A stretch of 64,000 bases of DNA from Chrysomallon squamiferum (lineage: Eukaryota > Mollusca > Gastropoda > Neomphalida > Peltospiridae), in contig CM022665.1 in NCBI GenBank assembly GCA_012295275.1, positions 13,472,476 to 13,536,475 of the forward strand, read 5' to 3'. Shown here in pieces: positions 52,401 to 60,915 of this stretch. The notes beneath the pieces were generated by a model. The model did no database searches and was not told where the DNA came from. It worked only from the letters and a program-made list of their open reading frames with translations. The position numbers and the translations under genes are program-made. Position 1 is the first letter of the stretch. Every line of letters starts with the position of its first letter.

Positions 52401-55400
52401 CTTCTGTCAGAAATCTTCACCATACTAAAAACATGCATTATATACTTAAAAATTCCATCATTATAAATAAAAAATTACAAAAAAAATTTAAATTAATAAT
52501 AAATACAAAATTTTTCTTATGTAGGCAAAAGTTTGCCAATTCTCAGTGACTTCTGTGTCCAGATATGAGTTTAACAAAATATTAGGATCAGATATTAGTA
52601 TTTAATTTTTGACAGATTATTATTGAGTCTGTTGAATGATTATGAGACATACCTCAACAGTAACTTTTATTTCCATTATTTAAAAGTAGATTTATATATA
52701 CATTACAGTATCAGTTTCATTTGTTTGGGATTTTTTTTTTTTACTTAATGCCTTCAGAGGAGACACATGAACATCAAGGTAAAATTTATCATTTGTTCAT
52801 TTATATTGGTAGTTTTGTAAGAGAAATTAGTGTCAACAAATTATAGGGTTTTTCTTCTTAATTGTATGCATATATATTTGTGTCTGTATATGTGTATATG
52901 CAGGCAGTTAAGAGATAATAGAGATTATACATTTTTTATTATTATGTTGTCATCATTTAAAATGTTTAATTTGTAGGTTCTCTTGGTCGAGAGCAGATGT
53001 CAGCTCCTGTTGCTGTCCAGCCAGGAACTCTGGTTGCAGAACCTTATTCCTGGAAAAGTCTTGTTACAGGACAGCCAGTTCTTCATCTCAAAACAACAGC
53101 AACACGAGCTGCAGTTCTTAACCTACCAGCAGGGTATTGTACTGTTTGTAATAACCAATAATTACATACACGTTTTTATAGATAGCTGATATATATGTCA
53201 TTATATATCCGTCCCAATCCTTGTACAGATCCTGTTAGTACTAAATCATATCATACAGATTTAATTTGTAGAGATTCATCCCATTTCTAAATAACAACCA
53301 GATCCAAGTTATATATTATATTGTATGTGTTACATGTTGCAAAGTAATTCAGATCCAGCTTTTCCAATGTGGTATCATATTGATCCATATGTTACATATA
53401 ACACCTGTCATAAGTCACATCATGAAAATTTATTTCATATAATTATATCAAATCCTTTCAATGTTAGTTAAACACAGCCTTATACAATAGTACCAATCAC
53501 AGAATGTTAAGATGCACAAAACATTTCCATTTCATGTAGTCATTTCCAAAGTAATCTTAATATAATTAAAGGTGATTTTTTTATTTTATTATTATTTGTT
53601 TATATATATATATTTATATATAAAATAAATAAAAATTAATAACAATATTTATTTGATTAATTATTATTATTATTAATTATTATTTATTTTTTAATTTTTA
53701 GGGCATTGTGTTTGAAAAGACAAGCAATAGATAGGTTAATGAATCATATATATTTTTATGTTTCAGACGTCATGTTTTACGATTCATGATGAAGAGTCCA
53801 TTGGCCTATCACATTCATCTTTGTTCTTCTACTCAGTTTGTGTTTGGTGATGAGGATACTGTTATGGCTCAGCTCACTACTGTAAGTTCCTTTTGATAAA
53901 ACCATGTCATAGATTGTTGTCATTATTGTGATTATTATTGTAATTATTGTGATTGTTATTTTTATTGTTATTACTATTATTATTATTATTATTATCATCA
54001 TCATTATTATTATTGTATTATTATTATTATTATTATTATTATATTATTATTATTATTATTATATCATTATTGTCTTTGTTGTAATTATTATGATTATTAT
54101 AATATAGCAGCAGTTTCTTTGCATTTAATTTACAGATTATAGATTTAGTTAATTCAGCAGTAGACCTGCCATCCATCAGTTTAATAGATTTTTAGAAAAC
54201 AAACACCTAACAAATGTTTTTTTTTAAGAAGGATATAGCTTAGATATTTAATTTTACTAAATGTTTATATTCTCTGTCAAACTGCTTCAAACACTGCATT
54301 TCTGTTTTTAATTTATCAATCTACCATTTTTCCTTCTCTCTTTCTCGCCCCTTTTTCTGTCACACACAGCTTCTCTCTCAGAAATTTTCCTAATGTACAC
54401 TTTTCTTTAACATTTTCTGTTTCAAAAAGTATATAAAAATAAAGTTAAAAAATGACAGTAAAATAAATTTTTCATCTTGTTTTTACTCAGGAAAGTTGTC
54501 GTTTCCGTGACTGTGCAGTACAGGTGATACATAATCTTGGTAAATGTATCAATGCTCTGACCTCACCCAATCCCGAGACTTTCCAGCAGGCTTGGGAGGA
54601 GTTTATAGCTAGTCACTGCCCATATCGTCATGACAAACAGATGTCCAAGAGACACCATTTTGAAGTAAGTATTTTATAAAAACACTTTCCTTAATTCACA
54701 CAGTCAAATTTCTATTGTTTATCATTGCATGTACATTTCTTTTTGTGGACAGTTACTGGTAAATATAATTTGTTCAGGTATCTGCAGACCTCATTTACAC
54801 AGATCTCTCTTTAAAAATATTCATTACTAACACATAAAAGATTAATTTGTAAGTCAAATAATTAGCTTTTTGGAGTGAATTTGTTATTTATTTGGCTAAA
54901 CATTAACTGTTTATTATTTGTTGTCGCTGTGGTGTAATTAGTGTTATTATCATTTTCATCATCATTATTATTATTATTATTACCGTATATACTTGTGTAT
55001 AAGTCGAATTTTGGGGAGATTATATTAAGGTAATATTTTGGGGGTCGACTTATACATAGGTAATGCTTTTGTAGCTGTTGCTGAAGAGTCGCCATTTTGA
55101 CTATTTTTTGCTACGGGATGCATCTAAAATAATCGCGGTCTTTCAGCTTTTCAAAAATATAATTTTATCGTATAAAAAAATTTGAAAAATTAAATAACAA
55201 AACCAAATATGAATGTAAAACATGATATTCTTCCGTTTAATGACATAAAAATACATTTTAAAGTGAGAAAACCATCAGTACGGCGTCTTGCAATGATTTA
55301 GGCTATAGCTCGTGTAATACATGCATTTACGTTATTATGGTATGTTCATGCAAGTTACAGCTCGTGCAAGTTATGTTACAGTAGGCGTACAATGTAGGCC

Positions 55401-57971
55401 TTCATGGCACTGTCACACTGGTCTAAAAATAGTGATGGTGCCTGGAATCTACAGTCGACTTATACACAAGTAATACCTAAAATGACGCAATTTTTGGTCT
55501 TAGAATACACATCGACTTATACATAAGGTCGCCTTGTACACAAGTATATACGGTATTATTATTATTATTTGTCAACAGATTTTCAATCAAGCCTTCTATG
55601 TGATGTTACGAAAGATCCTTCAAGACATTCTTAGTCCTGAGCTGTCTTTTGCAATCCGGGCATTGGTTTTTGATGGGACAACACCAAATATTCTGAAACT
55701 TCGTTCTTTCAGTGCACCTGGTAAGGATTTTTATTTAATCCCAAACTTTGTCATATGTTTTAAAACCACCATAGTCACAACACCATTGCAGTTCTCAGTG
55801 TAGCACTTTTACTTTGACATTTTTATATTTGTTAAATGTCAATGGCTTAAGACAAAATGATGCCAGTTTAACATTTAAAAAAAATAGTTTTTATATGTTT
55901 CACTTCCAAGTAAATGTTGGTTTAGTGACATTTAATTAGTAAATGTTAATTATATGGTTAAATAAATTTTAATTTTATTCCCATTTTTAAATTGTCTTTA
56001 AACATCACCAGAGAAATAACAAAATACTTAATATTTCATAATCCTCACCAGTTAAATTTGTTACTCAATTTAAAACTTTTTCTCTTTATTTGCCCTAGTT
56101 ATTTTCTTCATATCATTACTTTTTTTTTTTACTTTTTTTTATGATAAAAATTAATTGAAATAGATTTTTATTTAAGAAACCGTGAAAGAAGATTTTCTAT
56201 ATTAAAATGTTGCTAAATGTGTTGTATATGTCTATGTAACTGTGTAGATATGCACAGTATGTTTCACAATTTTGATAATGATCTTTTCTCGTTTTAAAAC
56301 CTTGAAAACATAAGTATTGAAGGATAGTAAAGCAGAAAATAATTGCAGAAATAATTTAATTTCTGTACATTATCTTAATGTACAAGTCTGTTCTTACTTT
56401 TATATAGTTATAATCCTTTATAATAAAATATTTATAATGTGTAAATATAAAAACTGAAACAAAATATTAAATAAATAAATGAAAATTATCAATTTGAAAA
56501 ATATTTAATTAAAATATGCAGATATAAAATAGATGAAGTATTTCTGCATGAGTAAATGAATATCTATTTTACAACACTAAAACTTGTTTTAATATTAAAA
56601 CTTTTATTGTCCAAGATGTAGTTTGTTAAAAATTACTAGCCATGAAAATTAAAAGTTTTACTAACTGCATTAACAGCACCATTAATGACTGATTCAAAAT
56701 TTATTCTAATGCACAATGAATAAAACAACAAAATACAAGTTTACCAACTTGTGAAGCACTCTTTATCTTAAATTTGACAATAATTCAGAAGTAAAGCTTG
56801 ATCCCATTTTCCTAATTATATATGTATCTAAGGCAAAAATGTGCCTCTATGGTATATTCATCACTCAGCATTCTAATAATAATTTAAAAAATTATACACA
56901 AAAAAGAAAAACAAGAAAAAAGTAAAGTTTTATTGAAGTGATATTTTACTGAGCTGTTTGCTGAGAGGAGGTTTGTAACAGATGCTGTGCGATGCTAGTT
57001 TTATATCCATCTGACAATTAATACTTATTAATAAAGTGTAGAGTTTGATGTTATGTAGTTAATTACTTTAGTTTTCATTTTAAGTGTGTCTGTATGTGTA
57101 TTTCTCTGTATCTGTGTTTGTGTGTGTGTGTGTGTGATATAAATATTTCAGAAAGAAAATACCAGTAAATATAATTGATATATCTAAAAGAATATACAAC
57201 TTTTCTCATTTTCTTTTCTTTTATTTAAACCCATATTAAACAGCTCCATTCTCAATTACAAATATCTAAGTCACTGAGGCTTTATTTTTATTCTGTATAA
57301 CTAACTATATATATATATATATATTAAAGATATACAAACAGAAATGTTACAACTGTACAGAATGACTCTTCATGTAGTGTGTGCATGCATACACTCTAGG
57401 TGTGGTGTGTGTGTAATGGCGTGTAGATTAACAAACAACTGGTTGCTTTCAGAGACTGGTTCTGCAGCCAGTCAGAGGGGCTCAGGTAGACTGAGTCAAA
57501 GACTGAAGCGTAAGTGATAAGACATATTGTTCAGTCTCTCATCTACATATCGTATTCTCAGTTGTCTTCTTCATTTTTTTCCTGCATTTTCTCATCTGCA
57601 TTTGAAAGCAAAAATCTGCTCTCGAAAATTGTTTTCTGGTGTTACTGAAAAAATCAGGTTTTTGGAAATAACCTCTGTTTGTTTTATGTTTATGGGATGT
57701 CTTTTTCTTATTTTGTAATTTGTACATTTAATTTTGTTATTATAATTATATTATCGTTAATTTTGTTCATGTTGATGTTATTTTATTATTATTATTGTTG
57801 TTGTATTATGATTATTATTTTTATTTTTTTTTAAATAATTAGTTTATATTTATTTTGTTTTAAATTAAACTTACTAATAATTGTCTGTGAAAGTAAAATA
57901 ATGATTGTTTTATTGGTAATCGTGGGACATTTATTCACATATTCAATATATTTATTCTTTTTATATTATTT

Positions 57972-58020
<49 letters not shown>

Positions 58021-59778
58021 TGGAAAGGGAAATAATAGTTTTTGTTTAACAAAATATTTATATAAAATATTTAAATATTAAAAATAAGAAAAATACAAAT
58101 AAGAGTGAAATAACAGCATGAAAAGGGAAATGAGCATTATTATTTTAGATTATCATATCAAAATTTTAAAAATTACTTAGATTATAATTTTATTTTGTTT
58201 ATTATTTTTGTAAATAAAAAAACCCAAAAATAAAAATTATAAAATATAATAATATTAATAAACAAAGATAATAAATAATTTATATATGAAATTCCATATT
58301 TAAAAAATATAATAATAATACAAAATCAAAAAAATCTGTCTTCTTCATTAGTCAGAACTAACTAAAGTTGATATAAATGTAAATCTAACATATCTTGTAT
58401 CTCTGTTGTATTGTCTTTGGCACACATCCATACACATATATGTGTATATATATATATATGTAAACACACAGCACGCTTACCTATTAACAACTGTGCTTTT
58501 TGTTATACAGGTGGAAGTTTTCACAGAAAAAATATTTTTCTCTGAAATTACAAAATTATTTTATTTTTATGATTATAATTATGCCATTTTTTCACATAAA
58601 TATAAACAAATATAGAAATATGAACACCACAAATAAAATCACAAAATCTACATTCATGCACACACACACAAACACACACATCCATTCATCTTTAAACCTA
58701 GTTACTAGATAATACTGTATTATTTTAATTTTAAAATATTAAAGTTGTTTATGAAAATAAAAACTGAAATGCTGATCTTATATTTTCAGTAAATTCATTT
58801 GGTGTTTAAAATTTTCAAATTCTGTGCATAGTTTCCATATTGTTAATTTAAAAAAAAAAAAATTATTTCTACTAATGCACAAGCTGTAGGGTATTTCCAC
58901 CAGAATATGTAGAAAAAATAAATATGAAATAGAATTGATTACAATTATATATATATTACATATATATATAATCAGTTGATTAGTTTGTGTGTTCTTTATA
59001 ATAAATATGTTGATATCTTTTCTTTACTTCATTACTGGTTTATTTTTATATTTATTGGTACATAAACACAAAAGCTAGTTTGCATTAGTTTATTTTAGAA
59101 TTCAGTAAAATTCAAATAAAATTCAGATCATTATCCAATCTATCTGTATCTATATAAAATCATAAAAACTTCAGTGTTACAATGTAATTATTTTGTAAAT
59201 AAAAATTTAAAACTGAGAAATGTAATAAATTATTAATCTGAATAAATGAATTTTTGAAATGTTAGACGGGTGTGTTTATATTAATAATAATAATAATATA
59301 TATCATTCACATTGTGTGATAACAAGTAAAATATTACATAATAACAAGTATTTAATCTATATTTTGTTTTTTCTTTTTTTTTCTTCCTGCTTCGAATAAG
59401 AAGGCCCTTCTGAGGGTATGTCCAGCTTTATTATTTCATTTGTTTGTTGTATGTAGCTTTTGTTAGAGGTACAACAAGGCCCAGTAATACTGTCATAATA
59501 TCTTATTTTAAAAATAGTATGTTAAAAGATACTAAATTTATTTCTATTTTGATGATTTTTAAACATTTTGATTTGTTTTTGTTTTATTTGTTGTTGTTTT
59601 TGTTTTGTTTTTTAGTTCTGTTTTTTTTGTTGTTTTTTTAATTATTTAAAAAATAAATTATTATAGTACAAAGATTATCTGCTTTAAGTTTAAGTTGAAT
59701 TTTTAAAAATCTTTGTTAGTTTTATTTTTCTGTTTAAAATTTAAATTATCCAGGTGGAATGAAAAAGAGAAAACTAAT

Positions 59779-59821
<43 letters not shown>

Positions 59822-60843
59822 TCAGGGAGAGAAAAAGATAAACAAGTTAAATGTATTTCATAATTTTATTTTATTATTATTGTTTTTTGTTTTATTATTA
59901 TAAATTTAATTTAAAAAAAAAAAAATTAATTCTTAATGAGTTTATTAAAAGAAAATTAACAGTTATATTAAGGGCACTGTCATACTAAATATTACTATTT
60001 TAATCTGTAGTATTGAGTTTGTTTTAAGTCTCTGAAGTTTGTCAACTAATTTACATAATTATTCTCACCCACCAATAAATATAATATATGTTAGGTAGAA
60101 AATTAGTTTAGGAAATAAGTATTTGGCCTTCAGTAGTAATTAGTTGTTAGGCAATTAAAAAACCAAAACAATTAGTGAAAAAAGAAATTAATATAATATA
60201 GCTTTTTCCTTTTATATATGCTATCACTTTCCTTCCTCATGTTTTGGAAACTTTTCTGTTGGAGTTATCCTTCTTGAATCTTTCTCATTAATTTTTACGT
60301 ATGTGTATACTGTATTTAATCTTAATATATATATAATATGCAGCTAGTATAATTAACCCATTTGTGTGTTTTAAAAGCAAAATAATATTGTTCTTGTTTT
60401 GTTTTTTGTTTTGTGGTTTTTTGGGGGGGAGTTGTTTTCTGTTTGGTTTGTTTTTATTTGTTTCTTATTTATTAATTACTTACACAATAAATATAATCAA
60501 TATATGATAAAAAAAACAACAACAACAAAACAACACTTACAGTAATGATGTATATAAATATGTAGATATCATTTTACAAACTAGCTTTAGTTGTGAATTT
60601 TAAAAACTACAAATGTACACATTATTCTTTTCAAATAATAAGATTTACTTGTTTATGATATAAATGCATCCATTATAGCCCTATTTCAGTAACTGAAGTG
60701 ATGTCAGTTTTAAATAGATTTTTATATTAATTTAATTGCATTATTTTTTTTATAAAGTTGTGAGATTTTAACCTATTAATTCTGGAATTATGTTTTCAGT
60801 TTATTATGTCCATTTTTGTAAATATTTTCTATATTTATTTATT

Positions 60844-60915
<72 letters not shown>

